The notes under the pieces are model-generated. The model saw only the letters and a list, made by a program, of their open reading frames with translations, was not told where the DNA came from and did not search any database. Made by a program: the position numbers and the translations under genes. Below are positions 50,503 through 58,821 of a stretch of DNA of 64,000 nucleotides, piece by piece (position 1 is the first letter of the stretch; every line of letters begins with the position of its first letter). Source of the stretch: Streptomyces sp. ICC1 (GTDB lineage: Bacteria; Actinomycetota; Actinomycetes; Streptomycetales; Streptomycetaceae); assembly GCF_003287935.1 (NCBI RefSeq), contig NZ_CP030287.1, positions 868,001 to 932,000 of the forward strand, written 5' to 3'.

Positions 50503-50931
50503 ATGCGCGCCTACCTGTACTCGGTCAATCCGGCCGGTTTCGGCGCGATGGTGATCGCCTCCACGGTCTCGATCCTCGCCTTCTTCGGCCTTTTCGGGAC
50601 ATACGCCGAGGCCTTCTCCACCTTCATCGCGGCCGGACTCGCGCTCGTCCTCTGCCCGTTGATCGCGTGGGCGACGAAGGGGAAGTACTACCTGGCCAGG
50701 ACGAACACCGTCAACGGCCCCGGGGTCGAGATCGCGGACGTCACCGCGACGCACCTCTGTTCCGTCTGCGAGACCGCGTACGAACTCCCCGACATCGCCG
50801 ACTGCCCAGTACAGTCCGGCCCGATCTGCTCGCTCTGTTGTTCACTCGACGCGACCTGCGGGGACGTCTGCCGCACGGCCTCCCCGGGCGGGGCGGTGAT
50901 TCTGCCGCTGCCGACCGTGCGCGGGGTCTGA
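50503..50931 (+). pseudogene. 5'-truncated permease-like gene with Cys-rich tail
   Basis: The 142-codon frame begins MRAYLYSVNPAGFGAMVIAS and has two membrane helices (to about residue 60). The juxtamembrane WATKGKYYLAR follows, then a Cys-rich tail (LCSVCETAYELPDIADCP, ICSLCCSLDATCGDVC). It looks like the C-terminal end of a much larger purine/cytosine-permease-type protein, and the reading frame starts exactly at the TnpB element's edge. The upstream part of the gene is absent from the window. I infer truncation by the element, with the family named from memory of such tails. Confidence 0.55.
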
Positions 50932-51091
50932 ACCGGCGCGCACGGCCCACTCGTACGCATGGCCGGATGCGTACGCCCGGGAGGTACCTCTTCGTGAAAA
51001 ACCGTATCCGCTGAGTAAAGGTCGGGCGTAGGCTCGGGCATATGCGCAATGCGGTTTCCCGGGCAGGTACGTCGGCGGAGGGTGAAACGCG

Positions 51092-51295
51092 ATGAACGAC
51101 AGCGGTGCCCTGCTCCCGTGGCTGGTCATACGGCAGGACGACAACGGCAACCGCTACCGGGTGGGCCGGTACTCCACCCGGGCCGAGGCCCAGAAGGTCG
51201 CCGACAGCCTCGAGGACAGAGGGCACAAGCAGCTCTACTGGATCGAGCGGCTCGTCCAGGGCAGCACCGCCGGCCGGACCGCCACGACGAACTGA
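51092..51295 (+). CDS. Small SPOR-like domain protein
   Basis: This 67-residue protein reads WLVIRQDDNGNRYRVGRYST and RAEAQKVADSLEDRGHKQLY, a SPOR-type fold that in larger proteins binds denuded peptidoglycan. No signal peptide or anchor is present, so its role is unclear. Streptomycetes commonly encode this short single-domain form. A GAGGGTG site precedes the ATG. Confidence 0.78.
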   Translation: MNDSGALLPWLVIRQDDNGNRYRVGRYSTRAEAQKVADSLEDRGHKQLYWIERLVQGSTAGRTATTN

Positions 51296-51336
51296 GCGGG
51301 TCGCCGCTCCCGCCGCCGCTGCCATAGGCTCCGCCC

Positions 51337-51834
51337 ATGACTGTACGAGTGGTCGTGGGCGGAGCCCTTTGTCATGAGGGCCGCCTGCTGGCGGCCCGCC
51401 GCAGCGCGCCCCCGGAGCTCGCCGGCCGCTGGGAGCTGCCGGGCGGCAAGACCGAGCCCGGCGAGTCGGTGCCCGAGGCGCTCGTACGGGAACTGCGCGA
51501 GGAACTCGGAGTCGAGACCGAGGCGCTGGAGCGGATCCCGGGGGAGTGGCCGCTGAAGCCCGGCCTCGTCCTGCACGTGTGGACGGCCCGGCTGCTCTCC
51601 GGCGACCCGGTCGCGCTGGAGGACCACGACGAGCTGCGCTGGCTCGCGCCCGGCGAGCTGGACTCGGTGGACTGGCTCGACCAGGACCGGCCGGCGGTCG
51701 CCGAGGCCGGCCGCAGACTGGCGGCGGAGGCCGGGTCGCGAGCGGACCCGGACGCCGGGGCGGGGTCTCCAGCGGACCCGGACGCCGGGGCGCGGGCCGC
51801 CGGCGCCGCGGGGGTGGCTCGCGGGGGCGCGTGA
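51337..51834 (+). CDS. NUDIX hydrolase (MutT-like)
   Basis: This is a 165-residue NUDIX hydrolase. The box is complete: GGKTEPGESVPEALVRELRE + ELGVE, with the metal-binding REXXEE-type residues. The context VVVGGALCHEGRLLAARRSA and GRWELPGGK is that of 8-oxo-dGTP-cleaning MutT enzymes. The C-terminal 35 residues are an Ala/Asp/Pro repeat (two copies of ADPDAGAGS-like units coded by a DNA repeat at about 51735-51790) that is unlikely to be functional. Confidence 0.92.
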   Translation: MTVRVVVGGALCHEGRLLAARRSAPPELAGRWELPGGKTEPGESVPEALVRELREELGVETEALERIPGEWPLKPGLVLHVWTARLLSGDPVALEDHDELRWLAPGELDSVDWLDQDRPAVAEAGRRLAAEAGSRADPDAGAGSPADPDAGARAAGAAGVARGGA

Positions 51835-52000
51835 CGCGCACGCGGCTAGGCCGTCTGCGCCACAGTGCGCCGGTCCGTGGGGGAGCGAGTGGTACGACGC
51901 CGCGAATATCGGGTATGTCGCTATTAATCCCTATCTCGTACTTGTCCCCCGTGGTTCTGTCCCTGTCGAACCGGACTGGGGTCGCCAGCCGGCCCGGGAA

Positions 52001-52429
52001 GTGATCGGCGTGATCGACACAGACGGTGAATGCGCCGAGTGGGCCTTCCCCGCCGAACCGGGTGCCGTCCGCACCGCGCGCCACGCGGTGCGCGGCACCC
52101 TTCGCGACTGGGGTCTGGACTCCGTCGGCGATGTCACCGTCCTGCTGGTCAGCGAGCTGGTCACCAATTCCCTGCGCTACGCCTCCGGCCCCATCGGGGT
52201 GCGCCTGGTACGGCGCAATCCGGCCGCCGCGGGGGTGCCCGCGGGTCCGGCACTTCTCGTGGAGGTTTCGGATCCGCTTCCGGATCCGCCCCGCGAACGG
52301 ATCGCCAAGCCCGATGACGAGGGGGGTCGCGGGCTGCATCTGGTGGCGGTCTCGGCACAGCGCTGGGGGACCCGGCACGGGAAGTCGGGCAAGACCGTGT
52401 GGTTCGAGTTGGCTCTTCCTGGTGAGTAA
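52001..52429 (+). CDS. Stand-alone HATPase_c_2 regulator (RsbW-like)
   Basis: This 142-residue ATP-binding protein is of the anti-sigma/RsbW type. The N-box is LLVSELVTNSLRYASGP, and the G-boxes are VEVSDPLP and DDEGGRGLHLVAVSAQRWG. The tail [12 protein letters not shown] is shared with the C-terminal domain of the phosphatase encoded 150 bases downstream, so the two probably act in the same partner-switching pathway. The GTG at 52001 or the GTG at 52010 may be the start; the latter is better spaced from GGGAAG. Confidence 0.88.
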   Translation: MIGVIDTDGECAEWAFPAEPGAVRTARHAVRGTLRDWGLDSVGDVTVLLVSELVTNSLRYASGPIGVRLVRRNPAAAGVPAGPALLVEVSDPLPDPPRERIAKPDDEGGRGLHLVAVSAQRWGTRHGKSGKTVWFELALPGE

Positions 52430-52578
52430 CAAGGTGAAGGGCAGCCGACGATCACACGGCTTGGCTGAAAAACAACGGGATCCTTTTGTGATCGCGAAGG
52501 CCGTGTCGTACGGGGCCATGGTGCTGAATACTTCGGTCATGGCCGGTCCGGTTGCGGTGAGCTGGAGGGGACGGTCGC

Positions 52579-55221
52579 GTGAGCGAGATACCTGTACAGG
52601 CACATCAGGCGCGTGAGGCCCGTGTGTCCCGTGAGGTTGTGCCCGGGGAGACCTGGCACGACTCCCTGTGGCACAGCAGCCCGCCTGGCTCGATATATGA
52701 CTACATAAAGGTCGCCTCGTTCTCGATCGGGCCCGATGGCCTGATCGACCAGTGGAGTCTGCGCGCGGAGGAGCTCTTCGGGCTGACCCCGGCGCAGGCC
52801 GTCGGCCAGGACCCGGTCGACGCCTTCATGCCGCCCGAGCTCCGCGCCGACGGGCACCGCCGGGTCGCCGGAATTCTCGATGGCAAGGAATGGACGGGTC
52901 TGATCCCCTTCCGGATCCCCGGCGGCGACGGCAGGCACGGCGTGGCCGAGATCTACGTGATGCCCACCCGGACCGAATCCGACGAGCGGGCCGCGCTCTG
53001 CGTGGTGGTCGACGTACGGGCGCTGCGCCGGATCGAATCCGATCTGGCCGCCTCACAGGCGATATTCGGCCAATCTCCTTTCGGTTTCCTGCTCTTCGGT
53101 ACGGACCTCACCGTGCAGCGCGCCAACCGCCGCTTCGCGACCGTCTTCGGCGGTGCCGCCGAGGAGCACCGCGGCCGCACCGTCCACGACTACCTGCCCC
53201 CGCACGAGGCCGACCGGATGGCCGAGGCCCTGCGCAGGGTCCTGGAGACCGGCGACTCCGTCACCGACCTCCAGATCACCGGCGCGGCCCCCGGCAGCCG
53301 CGAGCACCGCCACTGGTCCATCAACCTCTACCGCGTCCACGGCGGCACCGGCCGCCCCATCGGCGTCGCCGGCCTCGGCACCGACGTCACCCGCCGCCAC
53401 CTCGCCGCCCGCGAGGCCGCCGGGGTCCGGCGCAACCTGGCCCTCCTGAACGAGGCCGGACACCGCATCGGCAACTCCCTCGACCTGGAGACCACCGCCC
53501 GCGAGCTCCTCGACGTCACCGTCCCCGGCTTCTGCGACCTGGCCGCCGTCGACCTCTACCAGGGGCTGCTGCTCGGCGACGACGACCGCCCCGCCCGCCC
53601 GCAGGGGCCCGGCGTACCCAGCCTGCCCGGTCCCGGCCGGGCGCCCTCGGCGCCGCTGCGGCGGGTCGCCTTCGCCTCGGCGGTCTCCGACGCGCCGCTG
53701 TCGGGTCCGGGCGCGCTGGTCTCCGTAGGGGAGATCCACCGCTACCCGGCCGGGTCGCCCGGCGCGCTCGCGCTGCGGACGGCGCGGCCGCGGCTGGTCG
53801 AGGGCGGCGGACCGGAATCGGGGGACCTCGTCCAGTCCACGCTCGTCGTGCCGCTCGTCGCGCACGACACGGTGGTCGGGCTCGCCCAGTTCTCCCGCAC
53901 CAAGGGCAGCGAGCCCTTCGGCGAACGCGACCGGGCGGTCGCCGTCGAGCTCGCCGCACGGGCCGCCGTCTGCATCGACAACGCGCGGCTCTACCGCCGC
54001 GAGCACGAGCGCGCGCTCATGCTGCAGCGAAGCCTGCTGCCCCCCGGCGACCCGGAGGCGGCCGGACTCGACATCGCCTGCCGCTACCTGCCCGGAAACG
54101 CGGCCACCGAGGTCGGCGGCGACTGGTTCGACGTCATCGAGCTGCCCGGGCACCGCACCGCGCTGGTCGTCGGCGACGTCATGGGCCGCGGGCTGCGGGC
54201 GGCCGTCGCGATGGGTGAACTGCGCACCGCGGTCCGCACGCTCGCGCTGCTCGACCTGGAACCGGCGGAGGTGCTGACCGCGCTGGACGAGGTCGCGCGC
54301 GGGCTCGGCGCGCCCGGCGGCTCCCAGCAGGCGTCCCGGGCGGCACTGCACTCGCGCGACGCCGACCGCTCGGAGGTCTACCTCGCGACGTGCGTCTACG
54401 CCGTCTACGACCCGGTGACGCGGCGCTGCACGATCGCCAACGCGGGCCACATGCCGCCCGTGCTGGTGGAACCGGTGGAGGAGGGCGGCGAGCCGCGGCC
54501 CGGCCTGCTGCTGGAGATCCCGCCGGGCATGCCGCTGGGCGTGGGCGGGGAGCCGTTCGAGGAGGTCGAGGTCGAACTGCCCGAGGGCGCGCTGCTCGCG
54601 CTGTACACGGACGGCCTGGTCGAATCGCGCGACCACCCGCTCGAGGAGGGCCTGCGGGGCCTGCGGGACGCGCTGGCCGACCCCGCGCGACCGCTGGAGG
54701 AGGTCTGCGACCACGTCCTCAACACCCTGGACACCCGGCACGGGGAGGACGACATCGCGCTGCTGATGGCCCGCGTCCAGGGCCTGCCGGTGGACGCGGT
54801 CGGGGACTGGCAGCTGCCGCGCGAGGCGCGCTCGGTGGGCCGGGCCCGCGAACTTGCCCGGGCCAAGCTGCCGGCGTGGGGCCTGGAAGGCCTGCTCGAC
54901 ACCACGGAACTGCTGGTGAGCGAGCTCGTCACGAACGCCCTGCGGTACGGCGAGGGTGAGATCCGCCTGCGCCTCCTGCTGGACCGGACCCTCGTGTGCG
55001 AGGTCTGGGACGCGAACCTGGCCCAGCCCCGGCGGCGCCGGGCGCGCGACACGGACGAGGGCGGCCGCGGCCTCCAGCTGGTGGGCCTGCTCTCGGCGGG
55101 CTGGGGCACCCGCCGCACCCACCGGGGCAAGACGGTCTGGTTCGAACTCCCGCTCCCGGGCGCGGTGGCGGAGTCCGTGACGGAGCTCTCGGCGGAGCAG
55201 CTGCTGAGCATGTACGGGTGA
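52579..55221 (+). CDS. PAS–PAS–GAF–PP2C–HATPase fusion regulator (SpoIIE type)
   Basis: This is an 880-residue cytoplasmic regulator. Two PAS-like domains (about 38-150: VASFSIGPDGLIDQWSLRAE; and 155-270: SPFGFLLFGTDLTVQRANRR) come first. A GAF domain follows (about 285-475). The PP2C domain (about 480-735) has Asp residues in [21 protein letters not shown] and [11 protein letters not shown]. The C-terminal HATPase (about 745-860) has SELVTNALRYGEGE and [12 protein letters not shown]. Such proteins combine phosphatase and kinase activity on anti-anti-sigma factors in response to a signal sensed by PAS/GAF. GTG start. It follows the stand-alone HATPase gene in the same direction. Confidence 0.93.
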   Translation: MSEIPVQAHQAREARVSREVVPGETWHDSLWHSSPPGSIYDYIKVASFSIGPDGLIDQWSLRAEELFGLTPAQAVGQDPVDAFMPPELRADGHRRVAGILDGKEWTGLIPFRIPGGDGRHGVAEIYVMPTRTESDERAALCVVVDVRALRRIESDLAASQAIFGQSPFGFLLFGTDLTVQRANRRFATVFGGAAEEHRGRTVHDYLPPHEADRMAEALRRVLETGDSVTDLQITGAAPGSREHRHWSINLYRVHGGTGRPIGVAGLGTDVTRRHLAAREAAGVRRNLALLNEAGHRIGNSLDLETTARELLDVTVPGFCDLAAVDLYQGLLLGDDDRPARPQGPGVPSLPGPGRAPSAPLRRVAFASAVSDAPLSGPGALVSVGEIHRYPAGSPGALALRTARPRLVEGGGPESGDLVQSTLVVPLVAHDTVVGLAQFSRTKGSEPFGERDRAVAVELAARAAVCIDNARLYRREHERALMLQRSLLPPGDPEAAGLDIACRYLPGNAATEVGGDWFDVIELPGHRTALVVGDVMGRGLRAAVAMGELRTAVRTLALLDLEPAEVLTALDEVARGLGAPGGSQQASRAALHSRDADRSEVYLATCVYAVYDPVTRRCTIANAGHMPPVLVEPVEEGGEPRPGLLLEIPPGMPLGVGGEPFEEVEVELPEGALLALYTDGLVESRDHPLEEGLRGLRDALADPARPLEEVCDHVLNTLDTRHGEDDIALLMARVQGLPVDAVGDWQLPREARSVGRARELARAKLPAWGLEGLLDTTELLVSELVTNALRYGEGEIRLRLLLDRTLVCEVWDANLAQPRRRRARDTDEGGRGLQLVGLLSAGWGTRRTHRGKTVWFELPLPGAVAESVTELSAEQLLSMYG

Positions 55222-55288
55222 GCGCGGCCGGGTAGTGCGCCACCCGGGCCTGGCCGCGGCCAGGCCCGGGAAGGTGCGGGGGAAGGCT

Positions 55289-56017
55289 CTAGTAGGGCTT
55301 GTTCAGGCTGCCGGTCTTCAGGGCGGCCAGCCGGGCTTCGATCTCCGAGGTCTTGCCGAGGTCGTCCAGGGACTCGAACTGGGCGTCCAGCGAGGAGGCG
55401 GCCAGCTCCTGCTTGCCCAGGGCCATGGCCTCCTCGCGGCGGACCTTCTCCTCGAAGCGGTTGAGGTCGCTCGTCGGGTCCAGCACGTCGATGTTCTTGA
55501 CCGCGTCCATCATCGTGTTCTGGGCCTGTGCGGTCTTGGCCCGCGACACCAGTTCGTCGCGCTTCGCCGCCAGTTCCGTCAGCTTGGTCCTCATCGAGTC
55601 CAGGCCGGACTTCAGCTTGTCGACCACCTCGGTCTGGGCGGCGATCGTCGGCTCGGCCGTCTTCGCCTCCTTCTCCGACTGCATCTGGCGGCCGAGGGCG
55701 ACCTTCGCGAGGTTGTCGAACTTGTCCGCGTCCGCGGCCGCCCCGGACATCCGCAGCTCGTCGGCCTTCTTGCTCGCCGCCAGGGCCTTGCCGCCCCACT
55801 CCGCGGCCGCCTCCACGTCCTCCGTGTGGTCCGCCTCCAGCATCCGCAGGTTGCCGATGGTGGTGGCGACGGCCTGCTCCGCCTCGGAGATGTTGTTCGT
55901 GTAGTCGCGGATCAGCTGGTCGAGCAGCTTCTGCGGGTCCTCCGCCTGGTCCAGCAGGGAGTTGATGTTGGCCTTGGCGAGCTGGGTGACGCGGCCGAGG
56001 ATGGTCTGCTTGCTCAT
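55289..56017 (-). CDS. pspA: PspA/IM30-family envelope stress protein
   Basis: This is a 242-residue coiled-coil protein of the PspA/Vipp1 family, an ESCRT-III-like membrane-remodelling protein that protects the membrane under stress. It starts MSKQTILGRVTQLAKANINS, then LLDQAEDPQKLLDQLIRDYT, and is helical throughout. In Streptomyces the gene upstream (5' side) or next to it encodes a TPM-domain membrane protein; only the end of that gene remains here because of the join at 56151. Confidence 0.93.
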   Translation of the reverse strand: MSKQTILGRVTQLAKANINSLLDQAEDPQKLLDQLIRDYTNNISEAEQAVATTIGNLRMLEADHTEDVEAAAEWGGKALAASKKADELRMSGAAADADKFDNLAKVALGRQMQSEKEAKTAEPTIAAQTEVVDKLKSGLDSMRTKLTELAAKRDELVSRAKTAQAQNTMMDAVKNIDVLDPTSDLNRFEEKVRREEAMALGKQELAASSLDAQFESLDDLGKTSEIEARLAALKTGSLNKPY

Positions 56018-56062
56018 GTGCTCTGTCTCCTTGGGAACGAGGGTGAAAGGGAAGTGCCTGCG

Positions 56063-56150
56063 TTAGAAGCGGCCGCCGCCGCCCATGCGGCCGCGGGTCC
56101 CGCCGCCGCCGAAGGAGCCGGGGCCGCGGCCGCCGCCGCCCCCGAATCCG
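56063..56150 (-). pseudogene. TPM-type membrane protein, C-terminal end only (cut by junction)
   Basis: The minus-strand frame ending at TAA (56063-56065) encodes a Gly/Arg-rich tail, with GGGGGGRGPGSFGGGGTRG near the end and MGGGGRF as the last residues. This is the typical tail of the TPM (TLP18.3/Psb32-like) protein encoded beside pspA in Streptomyces. The frame is cut at the adapter-like sequence, so this is a partial gene produced by the assembly join, not biological decay. Confidence 0.6.
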
Positions 56151-56172
56151 GAGATGTGTATGAGAGGCAGAT
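56151..56172. other. Second Nextera adapter-like sequence (assembly junction)
   Basis: CGGAGATGTGTATGAGAGGC followed by AG matches the end of the Nextera read-2 adapter plus the Tn5 mosaic end with two mismatches. It truncates the TPM-type gene and is followed by an unrelated GNAT gene. Confidence 0.8.
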
Positions 56173-56212
56173 TCGGGGGGTGGGGGCACGGTGAGACTAC
56201 CTGGTCATCGGG

Positions 56213-56968
56213 TCAGTTCCGGTCGGACGAGACGGCGTAGCCGTTCGCGTCGGACGCGCGGATCCCGCTGCCGCCGTACCCGGTGGAGTGCTCGATGGAG
56301 TAGTCGGCCGAGTAGTCGGTGGAGTAGCCCGACGCGTACTCGCCGGAGTAGCCGTCGGCGTACCCGTCCGCGTACTCGTCGCCCTCGTCGTCGAGGTCTT
56401 CGGGGACCAGGCCCCAGACGATGAGGTCGCTGCGGCCGTCGGACCAGGAGCCGTCGGGGTTCTGGACGCGCACTATGCACGCGCTGCGCAGCACGCCTTC
56501 GCTGATGCAACCGACCTTCTGGGCCACCTGCTGGGACGCGGTGTTGTCGGCGGCGGTGCGCAGTTCGAGGCGTTCGAAGCCCTGCTCGCGGAAGAGCCAG
56601 CGGGCGACGGCGCGTACGGACTCGCTGGCGTAGCCCTCGCCGCGGGCCCAGGGGGCGGTCACGTAGCCGACCTCGGTGGCGCGCAGGCGCCAGTCGGTGC
56701 CCTGCAGGTGGACGATGCCGACCAGGCGGTGGGTGAGGAACTCGGTGACGGCGAAGACGATGCCGCGGCCGCCGGTGCGCTCCTCGTGGGCGGCTCTGGT
56801 GGCCCACTCGACGGCGTCGGCGCTGGTGTAGGGGTGCGGGACCGCGGTCCAGGCGGTGATGTGCTCGTCGTTCATCATCTCGGTGAGCGCGGTGACGTCT
56901 TCTTCCTCGAAGGGGCGCAGCACCAGCCGGTCCGTGCTGATGGTGACGTCCGGGAAGGTGGTAGTCAT
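56213..56968 (-). CDS. GNAT acetyltransferase with Tyr-rich C-terminal tail
   Basis: This 251-residue protein has a RimJ/RimL-type GNAT domain (about 5-185): ISTDRLVLRPFEEEDVTALT, ATEVGYVTAPWARGEGYASE (acetyl-CoA site) and RLELRTAADNTASQQVAQKV. The domain ends near DLIVWGLVPEDL. The last 55 residues are a repetitive acidic Tyr/Gly/Ser tail (YADGYADGYSGEYASGYSTD and similar), likely disordered. The target is unknown. ATG 56968 is chosen as the conserved start (MTTTFPDVTISTDR). Confidence 0.88.
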   Translation of the reverse strand: MTTTFPDVTISTDRLVLRPFEEEDVTALTEMMNDEHITAWTAVPHPYTSADAVEWATRAAHEERTGGRGIVFAVTEFLTHRLVGIVHLQGTDWRLRATEVGYVTAPWARGEGYASESVRAVARWLFREQGFERLELRTAADNTASQQVAQKVGCISEGVLRSACIVRVQNPDGSWSDGRSDLIVWGLVPEDLDDEGDEYADGYADGYSGEYASGYSTDYSADYSIEHSTGYGGSGIRASDANGYAVSSDRN

Positions 56969-57123
56969 GCGCAGCTCCAAGCCTGAGACCGTGGTGCGAC
57001 CGTGGTGCGAGGCGACCGTGGTGCGGGCCCGTTCGTGCGGACCGCTGCCGCGGGTCGTAGGCCACAGCATGCAGCATCGGCCTGGGGATGTGCAGGGCCG
57101 GGCTGCCCGGAAGCGGGCAGCGG

Positions 57124-57158
57124 CCGGCCCCGTACACCGGTGGGGCGTACGGGGCCGG
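57124..57158 (-). terminator. Terminator of the metNIQ operon
   Basis: CCGGCCCCGTAC (57124-57135) pairs with 57147-57158, 29 bases after the metQ stop on the minus strand. Confidence 0.75.
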
Positions 57159-57186
57159 ACGGCCCGGCGGGGCCGGGAGGGGATGA

Positions 57187-58050
57187 TCAGGCGGCCGGCT
57201 TGCCGAAGGCGGGGATGACCGAGCCCTCGTACTTGTCGGTGATGAACTTCTTGACCTCGTCGGAGTTCAGGAGCTTGGCGAGCTTCTGGATCCGCGGGTC
57301 GTCCTGCTTGCCGTTCTTGACCGCGAGGATGTTGGCGTACGGGTTGCCCTCGGCCTTCTCCAGGACGAGCGCGTCCTTGGCCGGGACGAGCTTGGCCTCG
57401 ATGGCGTAGTTGCCGTTGATGACGGCGGCGTCCACGTCGTTCAGGGCGCGCGGGACCGTGGCGGCCTCCAGCTCCTTGAACTCCAGGCCCTTCTTGTCGG
57501 TGATGTCCGACAGCTTGGCGCCGGTGCCGACGCCCTCCTTGAGGGTGATCAGCTTGTTCGCGGCGAGCAGCTGGAGCGCGCGGCCCTCGTTGGTGGGGTC
57601 GTTGGGGACAGCGATGGTCTGGCCGGCCTTGATGTCGGTGAGGGCCTTGACCTTCTTGGAGTAGAGGCCCAGCGGCTCCAGGTGCACGTTCACGACGGGC
57701 ACGATGTCGGTGCCGTTCTTCTTGTTGAAGTCGTCGAGGTACGGCACGTGCTGGAAGTAGTTCGCGTCGACCTGGCCCTGCTGGGTGGCGGTGTTCGGCA
57801 GGACGTAGTCCGTGAACTCCTTGACCTCCAGCTTGAGGCCCTCCTTGGCCGCCAGGTTGTCCTTGACGAACTTCAGGATGTCGGCGTGCGGGGTCGGGGA
57901 CGCCGCGATGACCAGGGGCTTGCTCTCGTCGACCTTGCCGCCGTCGGCCTTGGTGGAGGACGGGTCCGAGGAGCTGCCGCAGGCGCTCAGGGAGAGGGTG
58001 AGCGCGGCGGCGGTGGCGGCGAGGGCGGTGAGCTTGATGTTCTTGCGCAC
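57187..58050 (-). CDS. metQ: Methionine ABC transporter substrate-binding lipoprotein
   Basis: MetQ (NLPA family) binds methionine outside the membrane and delivers it to MetNI. The 287-residue protein has a lipoprotein signal (lipobox LSACG near residue 24). The family core includes SPTPHADILKFVKDNLAAKE, LEVKEFTDYVLPN and VDANYFQHVPYLDDFN. IAVPNDPTNEGRALQLL and AAVINGNYAIEA follow. The GTG at 58050 is used. It is the third gene of metN-metI-metQ. Confidence 0.95.
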   Translation of the reverse strand: MRKNIKLTALAATAAALTLSLSACGSSSDPSSTKADGGKVDESKPLVIAASPTPHADILKFVKDNLAAKEGLKLEVKEFTDYVLPNTATQQGQVDANYFQHVPYLDDFNKKNGTDIVPVVNVHLEPLGLYSKKVKALTDIKAGQTIAVPNDPTNEGRALQLLAANKLITLKEGVGTGAKLSDITDKKGLEFKELEAATVPRALNDVDAAVINGNYAIEAKLVPAKDALVLEKAEGNPYANILAVKNGKQDDPRIQKLAKLLNSDEVKKFITDKYEGSVIPAFGKPAA

Positions 58051-58152
58051 GAAGAGTGCCTTTCTTGCTTCTTGCTGTGTGAAGGACGGCCCAAGCACGA
58101 CAAGTGCGGGCTTTCTGGGAAAAAGTTGGTGAATGTCCGGCTCAGGCCCGGA

Positions 58153-58821
58153 TCAGGCTGTCCGACCCCGGCGCGCGAGGAGGCGTACCACGCCGTCGCC
58201 GAGGAGCTGGATCACCGTGACGAGCACGATCAGCACGACGACGGTCGCGACCATGAAGCCGGTCTCGAAGCGCTGGAAGCCGTAGGTGATGGCCTTGGAG
58301 CCGAGCCCTTCGCCGCCGACCGCGCCGGCCATGGCCGAGTAGCCGATCAGGGTGATCACGGTCGTGGTGACGGCCGCGATCAGGGAGGGCAGGGCCTGCG
58401 GGAGGAGCACCTTGCCGACCAGGGTCGGGATGCCTCCGCCCATGGACTCGACGGCTTCGACCAGCCCGTGGTCCACCTCGCGGACCGCGGTCTCCACGAG
58501 CCGGGCGAAGAAGGGGATGGCGCCGATGGCGAGCGGGACGATCATGGCGGTGGGGCCGATGAAGGTGCCCACGATCGCCGTGGTGACCGGTATCAGGAAG
58601 ATCAGCAGGATGATGAAGGGCAGCGAGCGGCCCATGTTCACGATCACGCCGAGCACCTTGTTGACCGCGCGGTTCTGGAGCAGGCCGCCCTTGTCGGTGA
58701 GCACCAGCAGGATGCCGATCGGCAGGCCGCCGAGCACGGTCACCAGGGCGGACCACAGCACCATGTAGAGGGTGTCGAAGGTGCCCTGCGTGAGCAGCGG
58801 CTGCATTTCGGACCAGGTCAC
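58153..58821 (-). CDS. metI: Methionine ABC transporter permease
   Basis: MetI is the membrane subunit of the MetNIQ importer. This 222-residue protein has five or so helices and the coupling motif in EAVESMGGGIPTLVGKVLLP, typical of binding-protein-dependent permeases (EAA loop). It starts at GTG 58821, overlapping the metN stop by GTGA, so the two are coupled. A 102-base gap separates it from metQ. Confidence 0.95.
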   Translation of the reverse strand: MTWSEMQPLLTQGTFDTLYMVLWSALVTVLGGLPIGILLVLTDKGGLLQNRAVNKVLGVIVNMGRSLPFIILLIFLIPVTTAIVGTFIGPTAMIVPLAIGAIPFFARLVETAVREVDHGLVEAVESMGGGIPTLVGKVLLPQALPSLIAAVTTTVITLIGYSAMAGAVGGEGLGSKAITYGFQRFETGFMVATVVVLIVLVTVIQLLGDGVVRLLARRGRTA

